From the NCBI GenBank assembly GCA_029260075.1, contig JAJDDY010000002.1, forward strand, positions 1 through 61,937: a DNA stretch of 61,937 nucleotides, written 5' to 3'. Positions within the stretch are counted from its first letter, which is position 1. Every line of letters begins with the position of its first letter. The DNA is from Phycisphaerae bacterium (GTDB taxonomy: Bacteria; Planctomycetota; Phycisphaerae; UBA1845). The translations under genes were made by a program, and so were the position numbers. Under the pieces are notes generated by a model, which saw only the letters and a program-made list of their open reading frames with translations, was not told the origin of the DNA and did no database searches. Of this stretch, positions 53,616 through 61,607 are shown piece by piece.

Positions 53616-54959
53616 TCAGAATGCGTCGCTGTTGCCACCTTCGGTAAGCCCGTCTTCAAATGCGTCGATCGGTTGGAGCACGGATTCGCGTCGGTCGTTG
53701 TCGTCGACCTGCGGCTTGGGGATTCCGAGGGTCTTGTACGCCCAGTCCGTTGGCACGTCCATGCCGAGCCGCTGGGCGTTCATCATCACCGTGGATTCCT
53801 TGATCCGGTCGATGGTCTCCGGCTTGATTCGCCGGAAGTACGGAACCGGAGCTGCCCGACCCGGAAATTGCAACTCGACCATCGGACCGAGGAGCTGGTC
53901 GCGAAGCGTGCGGCCTTCGCGTCGTATGTCGTCATCGCGTAGATCGGTGCGGACGTTGTCCTGCACGGTGGCCGCTGCAAACGTTCCGGTTCCGCCGGTC
54001 GTATCGCTGGTGAGGTTGCCACCCAGAAAGGCGATGGCTACCTCCCGATTGCAGTAGTTGATCAGGGCTTCGTGTGGCGACGTTCCACGTTGGCTTGACT
54101 CCACAATCTCGACTGCGGCGTTGACGGACATGGCACCGTAGAAGCTTGATCCCAGCGCCTTGAGCGCAGCCAGCAACGCTTTCTTTTCGCTGGACGAAGC
54201 GTTGGGCTGATACTTGCCGATGCGCATCGGGATGCCGAACAGTTCCACGTACCCTGCCCAGTCCGCCAGGGCCAAACGCTTGATCAAGAACAGCACCGCG
54301 ACGGAGCGGCTGAGTGATCCGCAGATAGGTGATCCGCCCTTGGCGTTCGGTATATGGACCAGCCATTTCGGCGACTCGGCCACTACGCCGGTTCGCTCTT
54401 CGGTGGTGATCACGCGGACGTCGCGCGACTGGTTCAGGTCCATCGTCAATCGAGGGTGCGGTATCGGCACCAAGTCGATGACGGCGTTGCTTTCCCACAC
54501 GGATTCGATGACAGACAGGTTGGGACCGAGGGCGGTGGCCATGTGCTCAAGCGCACAGTCGAAACCGTGGAGGTTGTCGAGCTGCTCGCGCACGAACGCC
54601 GTCGCCTCTTCGGCGAGCACCTTGTCTGTGACGCTTTGCTTCACGTCGGACGCGCTGGTGACGTCCCAGTCCAACCCGGTGAGTGCAAGGCGGCGGGTGT
54701 TGGCCGCGCTGTAGAAACGCGGGTCGCTCCGCTCGATCTCTTCGAAGAGTTGCAGTGCGTCGGTGATCTGCCCTTCGTCGCCGTTGCGAAGGATCGCCAT
54801 CAACCGTTGTGGGTCGAGGCCTTGCGTCAGCCGTTCACGCGCACTGTCGAGGTTGGGCGTGTACTGGTACTCGCGACCAGATTGCGCCATGCCGCGCAGC
54901 ACACGCACCGCATCACCGACGCGGTTAGCTATCGTTACAAGCCGAGTAGGAGACTTCAT
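53616..54959 (-). CDS. Mu gp29-like phage portal protein (DUF935)
   Basis: 447 residues from ATG 54959 (GGAG 5 nt upstream). It matches DUF935 throughout: TPNLDSARERLTQGLDPQRL, a LFEEIERSDPRFYSAANTRR core (family-typical 'e-Dp-i-s-l-~R~'), ALTGLDWDVT, ADWAGYVELFGIPMRIGKYQ and GPMVELQFPG..PYFRR. Portal proteins form the dodecameric head vertex through which DNA enters. The preceding small phage gene ends 2 bp before it. This is the last gene of the leftward operon; a terminase gene, usually next to the portal, is not visible. Confidence 0.9.
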   Translation of the reverse strand: MKSPTRLVTIANRVGDAVRVLRGMAQSGREYQYTPNLDSARERLTQGLDPQRLMAILRNGDEGQITDALQLFEEIERSDPRFYSAANTRRLALTGLDWDVTSASDVKQSVTDKVLAEEATAFVREQLDNLHGFDCALEHMATALGPNLSVIESVWESNAVIDLVPIPHPRLTMDLNQSRDVRVITTEERTGVVAESPKWLVHIPNAKGGSPICGSLSRSVAVLFLIKRLALADWAGYVELFGIPMRIGKYQPNASSSEKKALLAALKALGSSFYGAMSVNAAVEIVESSQRGTSPHEALINYCNREVAIAFLGGNLTSDTTGGTGTFAAATVQDNVRTDLRDDDIRREGRTLRDQLLGPMVELQFPGRAAPVPYFRRIKPETIDRIKESTVMMNAQRLGMDVPTDWAYKTLGIPKPQVDDNDRRESVLQPIDAFEDGLTEGGNSDAF

Positions 54960-54961
54960 CG

Positions 54962-55261
54962 TCACTCCATGCCGGTGAAGCCGTGCTGAATCGCTGGGTT
55001 TTGACGGGGCTTGCGTTCGCGTAGCTGCTGGATTTCAGCGGCGGCATCTTCAAGCACCTGTCGGCTGTCGACCGATGCGGACAGACCGAGCACCGAACGA
55101 AGCCGGTCCATGGCTGACGGCGACACCTTGGCTGCGGTCTGCGGACCGTGCCGACCGTCGACGATCACGCCAGGCGGTCGGATGGGCCGCGCGTCGACGC
55201 TCGCAGCGTCGGCGTGCTTGCCCTTGCCCTTGGTCGACTTCGTTCGTTTGTCTTTGGCCAT
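54962..55261 (-). CDS. Small phage protein of unknown function
   Basis: 99 residues from ATG 55261 (GGAG 5 nt upstream). Basic, Lys-rich start (MAKDKRTKSTKGKGKHADAA), then Pro/Gly linker and a helical stretch (MDRLRSVLGLSASVDSRQVL then EDAAAEIQQLRERKP). It sits in the position a Mu gp30-like or scaffold-related gene would have between portal and head genes, but is far too short for gp30. No known family. Confidence 0.7.
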   Translation of the reverse strand: MAKDKRTKSTKGKGKHADAASVDARPIRPPGVIVDGRHGPQTAAKVSPSAMDRLRSVLGLSASVDSRQVLEDAAAEIQQLRERKPRQNPAIQHGFTGME

Positions 55262-55316
55262 GATCACTCCAGTACGTTAGCGGCTCGCCCGCAACGTGTG
55301 CCACTGTCTTGGCATT

Positions 55317-56234
55317 TTAGACGGTGAAGTCAGTGCTAACGGCCATCGTCCACAGACCGTACGTGAGGGCGTACCGAGCACGAACGCCGAACAGAAAGAC
55401 GTCACGCTTGAACGTCTCGTCACTGTTCTCTGTGAGGCTCGTGAACTCGACGGCTTCGCGATCCTGAAATATCAACGGGCGCACGACGCCATTCGTCTTG
55501 AGAAGGTACCACTTGCTCAAGTTGGTAAGCCACGGGAATGATACGACTTGAGCGACTCCGGCAAGCACGTTCGACGTGTTGCTTATGATGGAAGCGTTGA
55601 CTGCCTCAAGCGCTGAGAAGTACATCGCTGGAGGTACGACGCAAACGAGCCCGTCGGAATCTATGTTGGCCGGTTCTCCAACATCGTCTTGATATGACAT
55701 CATCGTTGCGATCGCTTGACGCAAGGCGCCCTTGAATTCCAACGTGGTGGGATCATCGACGCTGACAGCGGTGTACGTCAGGCTGTTGTCCTGAGCACCC
55801 GACGCTCCGCTCACGTGGGCGTTGTTGAAGAACGAGACACCGTCGTAGCTGTTGAAACCTGCGGTCCCGCCGTTGATGAGCAACTGCGAAGTCAAGTAGT
55901 CTTTGTGCGTGGCGGCACGCTGCGCCATTTCCTCCACGCGGATTCTGATCTGACCGGTCTTGTCGTCCGAGATTTCGTCGCGATCGACTTCCACGGTCGC
56001 TTCATACTTTTGGTTCTCGACGGAATACGATTCGGTTCGTACGCCCTTGGCAAGACGGCCGGTTCCCCACTCACGCATCCGAGGCGTGGAGCCAAGCCAT
56101 TTGTACTTCTCTGAGTCGCTGTCCGACTTGATGGGCGTACTCAGGTCGCCGAAGTGGGTCTTCGTGGCATCGAAGCGGGACTGGAACGCTGTGTTCAATC
56201 CCTTTTCCAAGAGACCTGTATCGATAACTGCCAT
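55317..56234 (-). CDS. Mu-like major head (capsid) protein gpT
   Basis: 305 residues, ATG 56234 with AAGGAG 10 nt upstream. Family signatures: GLEKGLNTAFQSRFD-like start (LLEKGLNTAFQSRFDATKTH), YKWLGSTPRMREWGTGRLAK, YSVENQKYEATVEVDRDEIS (very typical of gpT: 'e--kfe~Ti~v~r~~i~'), and a C-terminal RDVFLFGVRARYALTYGLW. HK97-fold major capsid subunit. It is preceded by a DUF2190-like gene on the same strand. Confidence 0.93.
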   Translation of the reverse strand: MAVIDTGLLEKGLNTAFQSRFDATKTHFGDLSTPIKSDSDSEKYKWLGSTPRMREWGTGRLAKGVRTESYSVENQKYEATVEVDRDEISDDKTGQIRIRVEEMAQRAATHKDYLTSQLLINGGTAGFNSYDGVSFFNNAHVSGASGAQDNSLTYTAVSVDDPTTLEFKGALRQAIATMMSYQDDVGEPANIDSDGLVCVVPPAMYFSALEAVNASIISNTSNVLAGVAQVVSFPWLTNLSKWYLLKTNGVVRPLIFQDREAVEFTSLTENSDETFKRDVFLFGVRARYALTYGLWTMAVSTDFTV

Positions 56235-56290
56235 GACTGTGACACTCCTTTGTCAGTGGCTACCGCGTCCTTGCGGGGGCCGTAGGTTAC

Positions 56291-57055
56291 TTAGACGTAG
56301 TCGACTTCAACCAGGAACGATCCCGGATCGGCGGTGGCTCCGTTCGTCACTGCAAGCGTTAGGACGTTGCCCTTGCTTGCTTTGGTGTTGGCCAGGGCTC
56401 CAAGAGTTTTGGATGCGTTGGCGCCGGGAAACGTGGTGACGTTGTCAAACGTCTCGGTGACGACGGTGCCGGCATCGATGGCCAGGGCGACCACGGCCGT
56501 GTTTCCGGCGTCGATGCCGGCGGCGGCGGTGGCTTGATTGGTCACGCGGGCGGCCACCAAGAAACCGGGCTGGTCGAAGCCGTGGATCGCACGGGCCGCA
56601 ATGTCCGCACCGGCGCCGAGGTCTTCGACGGCGTGGGTGATCGTCTTGATGAGCTTGCGCGTCGGGTCGATGCGAAGCACGATTTCCCCGGCTGCCTCCA
56701 AGCCTTGAACGACGCCGACGTAACTGTTGCCGAAGCCGTCGAAGGTCAGGGCATCGTCGGCCGATGCGAACACCGGGCGACCGAGGTCAGCGACGGTCGC
56801 GCCTGCGAGGGCATGAACGAAGTCGCCCTGCACAAAGACGGACACCGACACGGCTCCGGCGGCACCGGACGTGTTGTCTTTCTCTTCGTAGGCGAGGCCC
56901 GCGAAGGGATCACCGGCCACCAAGCCCTGTGCGTAGCCGGTGGCTGAGACGCCGACCACTGAGCCCTTGTATACATGCTTGGTTGCGGCCACCTGGAAAG
57001 TGCGGCGGGTTTGGTCTACGAAATGGTGGACGTCTCTATTGGCGGTAAGTGTCAT
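56291..57055 (-). CDS. Phage head decoration-like protein (DUF2190-like)
   Basis: 254 residues, ATG 57055 with AAGGAG upstream. The first half, VAATKHVYKGSVVGVSATGY and FAGLAYEEKDNTSGAAGAVS and VFVQGDFVHALAGATVADLG, is a beta-barrel typical of small capsid decoration proteins. A helical linker and a second beta-rich domain (VTNQATAAAGIDAGNTAVVA, DAGTVVTETFDN) follow; the second half is unlike usual DUF2190 proteins. Its leader (AAAGGAGTG.CAC) resembles that of the head gene. Confidence 0.75.
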   Translation of the reverse strand: MTLTANRDVHHFVDQTRRTFQVAATKHVYKGSVVGVSATGYAQGLVAGDPFAGLAYEEKDNTSGAAGAVSVSVFVQGDFVHALAGATVADLGRPVFASADDALTFDGFGNSYVGVVQGLEAAGEIVLRIDPTRKLIKTITHAVEDLGAGADIAARAIHGFDQPGFLVAARVTNQATAAAGIDAGNTAVVALAIDAGTVVTETFDNVTTFPGANASKTLGALANTKASKGNVLTLAVTNGATADPGSFLVEVDYV

Positions 57056-57111
57056 ATCCGTGTCACTCCTTTAACGATCTAGCCACACCGTCCCTGGTGC
57101 GGTTATTGCTG

Positions 57112-58425
57112 CTAGTCTAGCTTCTCAATCTCTTGTTCAAGGTGGCGATTCCATCTTCGCTCGTTTTGTGCGACTACGAAGTCCCTGTCCAGTTCGAATG
57201 GTAGGCCGTCTCGCGTCCCAAGCTTTTTGGGTTTCTTGAGACGCTTGAAGATCTCAGTCCGCACCTTCACGAGGTTCTGGATCAGCTTTTCGCGATTAGC
57301 CGCGATCTTGAGGCTGAACGAGCGGCTTAGTGGATACTGGACCATAGGAACGTGATAGTCGTTCCACCAAGTTTCCGAATTCCAAGTATCATGGTCACTC
57401 AACGTGTAGATGGCATCTGTGACAATCTGCAAGTGAGCGAGAAGCGCATTCACGGATAATTCGGCGGAATGCAACGCGGCCAACTCGCGTTGCGACATGT
57501 GCCCCAGCGTCCGGGGCCATTGGTCGATGCGATCGTAAACGTGGATCAATTCGGGTTTGATTTTGCGACGGTCGCGGCGATCAGCGATCAGTCGCTCCAA
57601 TCGTCGCTGATTGACACGTGCGATCACGTTGCATGAGACACCATCGATTCCGTGTACATCGTGATACATGGATTCGCGGAAACGTAACCAAGCGATAGAC
57701 GAGACCGAACGAAACTGGTACGCCCAGTGCGACAGCCTTGCACAAATCTCCATGCACCGCGAAAGGTCTGAAAAGAGCCAGACGCGGTAGAGTGCCGTAA
57801 CATGGCCCGCGAGGACATTCGTGCGCGTATCCGAATCAGCGTAGTGCTTGTGGTCAAGTGGTGTATCCCAACTCCATGGGCTTCCAGTGGCCTCAGATCG
57901 CGAGAAATCGTAGTACGCACTGTTGGGGGCGTCAGCGTCCCGCGTAATTATTCCCGAATCCCCCGTGACAATGTCATTCGGAAACGCTACGCGCCACGGG
58001 CTGTAGTGGGGCACGCCGGATCGCGCTGCCCAGTACGCAAGAAGCCAGCCGCAAGCCTCCGCCATATCGCGGGTTGCCGGAAGCCCGATGTCGGGTTGAC
58101 TTGCTCCGGACTGCGTTTCGAAAACCGGTAAGGCTGACAGTGATTCGGAAATGTTGAGCTGAATATCAACCGGGATGGACGCAATGGTTTCGCCGTGTCG
58201 ATCGGCGAGCCGAAACAACTCAGCACGCTGTGCGTCGGTCACACCAATTACGCTTGCGAAGCTCACTATCACCGCACGCTTGATCACTTTCGTCTCGCCG
58301 CGCTCCCACTGCCCGATATAGTTCTTGGACACGCCGCAGGCGAGGGAAACTTGCTCTGCGGTCATTTTACGCTGCTTGCGAAGCTGTCTAACCAGCCGGC
58401 CGAATTCCTCAGGTGGTGTGCGCAT
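57112..58425 (-). CDS. HTH (XRE-like) regulator with large C-terminal domain
   Basis: 437 residues from Met 58425 (MRTPPEEFGR); Met 58437 is equally possible, and no ribosome site decides. The N-terminal XRE helix-turn-helix is LVRQLRKQRKMTAEQVSLAC, GVSKNYIGQWERGETK. After about 80 residues a helical, Trp/Arg-rich region of more than 300 residues follows (WLLAYWAARSGVPHYSPWRV, LQIVTDAIYTLSDHDTWNSE), which I do not recognise. Placed divergently from a small HTH gene at a palindrome, it is the likely repressor or lysogeny switch of the island; this is inference. Confidence 0.82.
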   Translation of the reverse strand: MRTPPEEFGRLVRQLRKQRKMTAEQVSLACGVSKNYIGQWERGETKVIKRAVIVSFASVIGVTDAQRAELFRLADRHGETIASIPVDIQLNISESLSALPVFETQSGASQPDIGLPATRDMAEACGWLLAYWAARSGVPHYSPWRVAFPNDIVTGDSGIITRDADAPNSAYYDFSRSEATGSPWSWDTPLDHKHYADSDTRTNVLAGHVTALYRVWLFSDLSRCMEICARLSHWAYQFRSVSSIAWLRFRESMYHDVHGIDGVSCNVIARVNQRRLERLIADRRDRRKIKPELIHVYDRIDQWPRTLGHMSQRELAALHSAELSVNALLAHLQIVTDAIYTLSDHDTWNSETWWNDYHVPMVQYPLSRSFSLKIAANREKLIQNLVKVRTEIFKRLKKPKKLGTRDGLPFELDRDFVVAQNERRWNRHLEQEIEKLD

Positions 58426-58482
58426 CGATGAAATCATACCGGAAACCAGCCTATCCGGGATACGCTGAAAAAAAAACCCTCT

Positions 58483-58514
58483 TTCGTGGGATTTCAGTTG
58501 CAATACCCCACGAA
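58483..58514. promoter_or_regulatory. Palindromic operator candidate between divergent regulators
   Basis: TTCGTGGG (58483-58490) and CCCACGAA (58507-58514) are perfect inverted 8-mers, 16 bp between arms. The site lies between HTH genes read left (58425) and right (58534). It supports a start after 58514 for the plus-strand gene. Confidence 0.6.
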
Positions 58515-58533
58515 GTCTGGTAAACAGGCTGGC

Positions 58534-58767
58534 GTGACGGCATCATTGACCATTACGAGGGCGTTCCGGAGAGCCGCCGTGGCGGACCTGCTCAGCGAAT
58601 GCGACGTCAGTGCGACGGAATTCGCCAAGCGTATCGGCGTGCGTCACCAGGTGGTCACTGAGTACCGCAAGGGCACGAAGACACCGCAATTCGCCACGGT
58701 CTTGAGGATGGCAGATGCGTTCAGCAAGCCGTTGGAGTACTTCGTTGAGGACGTAGACCGTGCGTGA
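58534..58767 (+). CDS. Small Cro/CI-like HTH protein
   Basis: 77 residues from GTG 58534; an earlier in-frame GTG at 58486 would place the palindrome inside the gene. HTH: VADLLSECDVSATEFAKRIG then VRHQVVTEYRKGTKTPQFAT, with an acidic C-terminus (LEYFVEDVDRA). No ribosome site is seen, so it may be translated leaderless. Overlaps the next gene by 8 bp. Likely partner of the 57112 regulator in a genetic switch. Confidence 0.78.
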   Translation: MTASLTITRAFRRAAVADLLSECDVSATEFAKRIGVRHQVVTEYRKGTKTPQFATVLRMADAFSKPLEYFVEDVDRA

Positions 58768-59077
58768 GGATCAGTACATCGAGCACGGCGAGACCGACTG
58801 CCCGGCGTATAGCTGTCAGCGGATCGTCGACTTCCCGCCCGCTTGCGAAGAGATTCGGACGGCGACGCGGATTCGCTGGTCGGTCGTGCATCGCTGGCTC
58901 AACGACGGTAAGGCCTGCTCGATCTTGATAGGTCCGGATGACACGCCGGAGCTGATCGACGCGCTGCAAAACCGTCTTGGCTTCAACATCGTGATACGTA
59001 TGACACATCCGGGCTGCGTGTGGGTCTGTCGACCCGACGCCCTTCAACCAACAAAAACGGAGGATCCTAGTGAGTGA
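58760..59077 (+). CDS. Small phage-island protein, unknown
   Basis: 105 residues from GTG 58760, overlapping the HTH gene by 8 bp and the next gene by 8 bp. Four Cys (CPAYSCQRIVDFP, CEE, CSIL, CVWVC) could bind a metal. A winged-helix-like stretch (TRIRWSVVHRWLNDGK) is visible. Part of a tight rightward operon. Confidence 0.7.
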   Translation: MREDQYIEHGETDCPAYSCQRIVDFPPACEEIRTATRIRWSVVHRWLNDGKACSILIGPDDTPELIDALQNRLGFNIVIRMTHPGCVWVCRPDALQPTKTEDPSE

Positions 59078-59426
59078 CACAATGACGGCACAAACAGCAC
59101 ACCCGATACCGGGCTCGCAGTGCGAAGCGTTTGAATCGCGTCCGATGGATGTGGCCGAAGTACCGCTGCCGGGTCTCTTCGAGCCGTGGGAGCGCGTGGA
59201 CTGGCTGGCGGTGAAGTCGGCGATTGACTCCGGAAAGGTTGTCCACATACCAGGAGCCGACTACGGACGGGAGTTTGATTGGAAGCGTTGCGCGGAGACC
59301 TATCTCGGCCGACTCAACGCCGACGTGCTCTTCGGCAATGAAGGCGACACGTACGGGTTGTGGATCGCACCGCGCGGTGCGCTGCGTCCGTTGTGGTTCC
59401 CGTGTGAACGGATCGAAGAGGTATGA
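59070..59426 (+). CDS. Small phage-island protein, unknown
   Basis: 118 residues from GTG 59070 with GGAGG (59059-59063) 6 nt upstream. Trp-rich (LFEPWERVDWLAVKSAIDSG, LRPLWFPCERIEEV). No family recognised. Overlaps the next gene by 4 bp (ATGA). Confidence 0.7.
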   Translation: MSDTMTAQTAHPIPGSQCEAFESRPMDVAEVPLPGLFEPWERVDWLAVKSAIDSGKVVHIPGADYGREFDWKRCAETYLGRLNADVLFGNEGDTYGLWIAPRGALRPLWFPCERIEEV

Positions 59427-59728
59427 AGAAACGACGACTCATCAAGCGATGGCTAGTACCGCCTCCCGAGCTTGATCCGAAAGTGATCGGTCGGCGTCTT
59501 CGCAAGGCCCGCAAGGGGCTTCATTGGACACTGACAGCGGCGTCTGAGCGGACGGGTATCAACAGGTCGACTCTCGCCTGTTACGAGTGTGGAGCAAGGG
59601 TTCCAGTGCTTCGCAATCTCGTGCGGATGTGCTTGGCGTACCGTCGGACCATGGATTTCGTATTGCTCGGTCGCCTCGCACGGAAACCAAGGGCGAGTCA
59701 GCAGTCGTCGGGGCGCCGGGTCGATTAG
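59423..59728 (+). CDS. XRE-family HTH protein
   Basis: 101 residues, ATG 59423 overlapping the previous stop (ATGA). HTH seen in VIGRRLRKARKGLHWTLTAA then SERTGINRSTLACYECGARV; basic throughout. A third regulator in the operon. Its frame is overlaid by a longer one that belongs to the next gene; the next gene's own start is at 59787. Confidence 0.8.
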   Translation: MKKRRLIKRWLVPPPELDPKVIGRRLRKARKGLHWTLTAASERTGINRSTLACYECGARVPVLRNLVRMCLAYRRTMDFVLLGRLARKPRASQQSSGRRVD

Positions 59729-59786
59729 GTCGCCCAACCGAGGCACCCGGCGTACCCGGCGACGCTGTTTCTATGAAGGAGACGTA

Positions 59787-60152
59787 ATGGCAACAACAAC
59801 AACCGCGAAGGCGAGTCACTCGGCTCGCACGAAAGCGATTTGTGTCGTGCCCGATGGCACGGTGACGGTTCCGGAGAAGTGGCACGAAGGTTTCTTGGTG
59901 TTCGAATCCGGGTGTCTGAAATCCGGATCGGATCGCGGAGCGATCCTGTGCGATGAGCAGTACCAGGCGGCGGACCGGTTGCTCGCTGACGGATACGTGC
60001 TTGGCGTGGTGGCGAACCCATACGAAGCGGTGGCCGTCACCCGCGAAATCGTTGAGCAGTGCAATACGCCGATCGATGCCGTCTTCGACGAAGACGACGC
60101 CATGGTCTACTTCGCCAAGCGCAAGCTGCCGTCTACCAAGCGAACGAAATGA
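59787..60152 (+). CDS. Small phage-island protein, unknown
   Basis: 121 residues, ATG 59787 with AAGGAG 5 nt upstream. Contains YQAADRLLADGYVLGVVANP, VTREIVEQCNTPIDAVFDED. No family recognised; no membrane helix. Confidence 0.75.
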   Translation: MATTTTAKASHSARTKAICVVPDGTVTVPEKWHEGFLVFESGCLKSGSDRGAILCDEQYQAADRLLADGYVLGVVANPYEAVAVTREIVEQCNTPIDAVFDEDDAMVYFAKRKLPSTKRTK

Positions 60153-60329
60153 CACCGGCACGAAGCTCATTCGTAGCGTCTTCGAACGCGCTTCGGTGCC
60201 GGTTTAATGAGCCGTCCTTGGGTACGAGCTGTTTTGAATCCTTCGGCTCGTCTCCTTCGCCGTCCGGTCGGGCTCGGTTTCTCCCCCGGCCGGGCGGTTT
60301 TCTTGGCAGGCATCTGGCCGTGGTCGCGT

Positions 60330-60345
60330 CGCACGCTTGCGTGCG
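60330..60345. repeat. Short perfect hairpin before the protease gene
   Basis: CGCACGC TT GCGTGCG, 7-bp arms. It lies 34 bp before the protease ATG, with no T-run. It could be a weak terminator of the small-gene operon or a leader structure. Confidence 0.4.
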
Positions 60346-60378
60346 GCGTGGCCCGGCTGGTTCTTTGAAAGTGAATCG

Positions 60379-61566
60379 ATGAACGCAAACGAACAATTCG
60401 TATGTGACCGTCCCACTGCGGCGCTGGCGTGTTCGGCGCAAGAGGTTGGCAGCGGGCTACGAACCGTACGGCTCGCGCCGTGGGGCACTGTGGATAGCCT
60501 GATGGGAACGTTCGTCGTTGACGATGAGTCCGCCTCCGCCATCGTCGACGCATTCGAGTCGCACGGTGTGGAAGTCCCGGTCGATATCGATCACCAAACC
60601 ATGCCCGGACACGCCGCTCCTGATGGATCGGCGCGTGCGGTCGGCTGGATCGTGCAGGTGTTCGCGGAGCCTGGCCGTGGTCTGTTCGGAATGGTGCGAT
60701 GGAATGATCGCGGCAAGATTTTAATCCGCGCGGATGAATACAAGTACCTCTCGCCCGTGCTCATGGTACGCGCGAGTGACCGCCGCGCCATGCGTCTGCA
60801 TAGCGTCGGCCTGGTCAACGTACCTGCAATCAGCGGCATGGAAGCCGTTGCTGCATCACAGCACCCAAACACGGAAGGAATAACAATGCCCAGCGACAAC
60901 CCCGTAGAATTGGAACGACTTGTAGGCGAGCTTCGTGCGTTGCTCAAAGAGAAGGGTGTCGAGATTGCTGAGGATGGCGGCCGCAACGGCATCATCCAAG
61001 CGGCGATCGATACGCTCAAGGGGAAAAAGGACGACGACGGCAAGGCGACCGACAGCAAAGCGACCGGTGATGCCAAGGCGATCGCCAGCAGTGTGCGGAC
61101 TCGTCTCGGTCTGGAACCCGGCGCCTCGCAAAACGAAGTGGCCTTGGCTTTGTCGCTTGCGATCGATTCGGCTGGTAAGGGAGATGCCAGTGCGTCGGAG
61201 CTGTCGGCCATGAAAGCGGCCGACAAGGCACGCCACGCCGAAACATTGTGCGCCAAATACGTGGCCTCGAATCGGCTGAACAAGAATGACACCGAGCAAT
61301 ACGCTGCGGCCATGGCGCTCGCGCGGGAAGACCCGGACCGGTTTGAGAAGGTTATGGGTGCCACGAAGCCGCTGGTTCAGCCCGGCCGGACAACGGCTCC
61401 GGCCGCTGCCAGCACGCAACGAGGCACCATGATCGCCAACGCCGCGCGGGAATTCGACGACAACCCCGAGCTGGCCAAGCTGTGTAACCGTGTAGACCAC
61501 GTGCAAACGGCGCTACGCGGGGGCAACATGGCCAAGATGTCGGACGTTGAAGCGAAGAGCCTTTAG
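60379..61566 (+). CDS. Mu I-like phage prohead protease/scaffold protein
   Basis: 395 residues from ATG 60379. The N-terminal 170 residues match the Mu gpI protease: VPVDIDHQTM (catalytic-type H), GSARAVGWIVQVFAEPGRGLFG, RADEYKYLSPVLMV and LHSVGLVNVPAISGMEAV. The C-terminal part is a coiled-coil, Lys/Ala-rich scaffold (KAADKARHAETLCAKYVASN). In Mu and relatives the protease lies between portal and head genes on the same strand; here it is on the opposite strand, 3.3 kb away from the head block. Confidence 0.88.
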   Translation: MNANEQFVCDRPTAALACSAQEVGSGLRTVRLAPWGTVDSLMGTFVVDDESASAIVDAFESHGVEVPVDIDHQTMPGHAAPDGSARAVGWIVQVFAEPGRGLFGMVRWNDRGKILIRADEYKYLSPVLMVRASDRRAMRLHSVGLVNVPAISGMEAVAASQHPNTEGITMPSDNPVELERLVGELRALLKEKGVEIAEDGGRNGIIQAAIDTLKGKKDDDGKATDSKATGDAKAIASSVRTRLGLEPGASQNEVALALSLAIDSAGKGDASASELSAMKAADKARHAETLCAKYVASNRLNKNDTEQYAAAMALAREDPDRFEKVMGATKPLVQPGRTTAPAAASTQRGTMIANAAREFDDNPELAKLCNRVDHVQTALRGGNMAKMSDVEAKSL

Positions 61567-61607
61567 ACCACGGTTCCGGTCACGCGGCTAGGTAGGAGAC
61601 CAGACGA

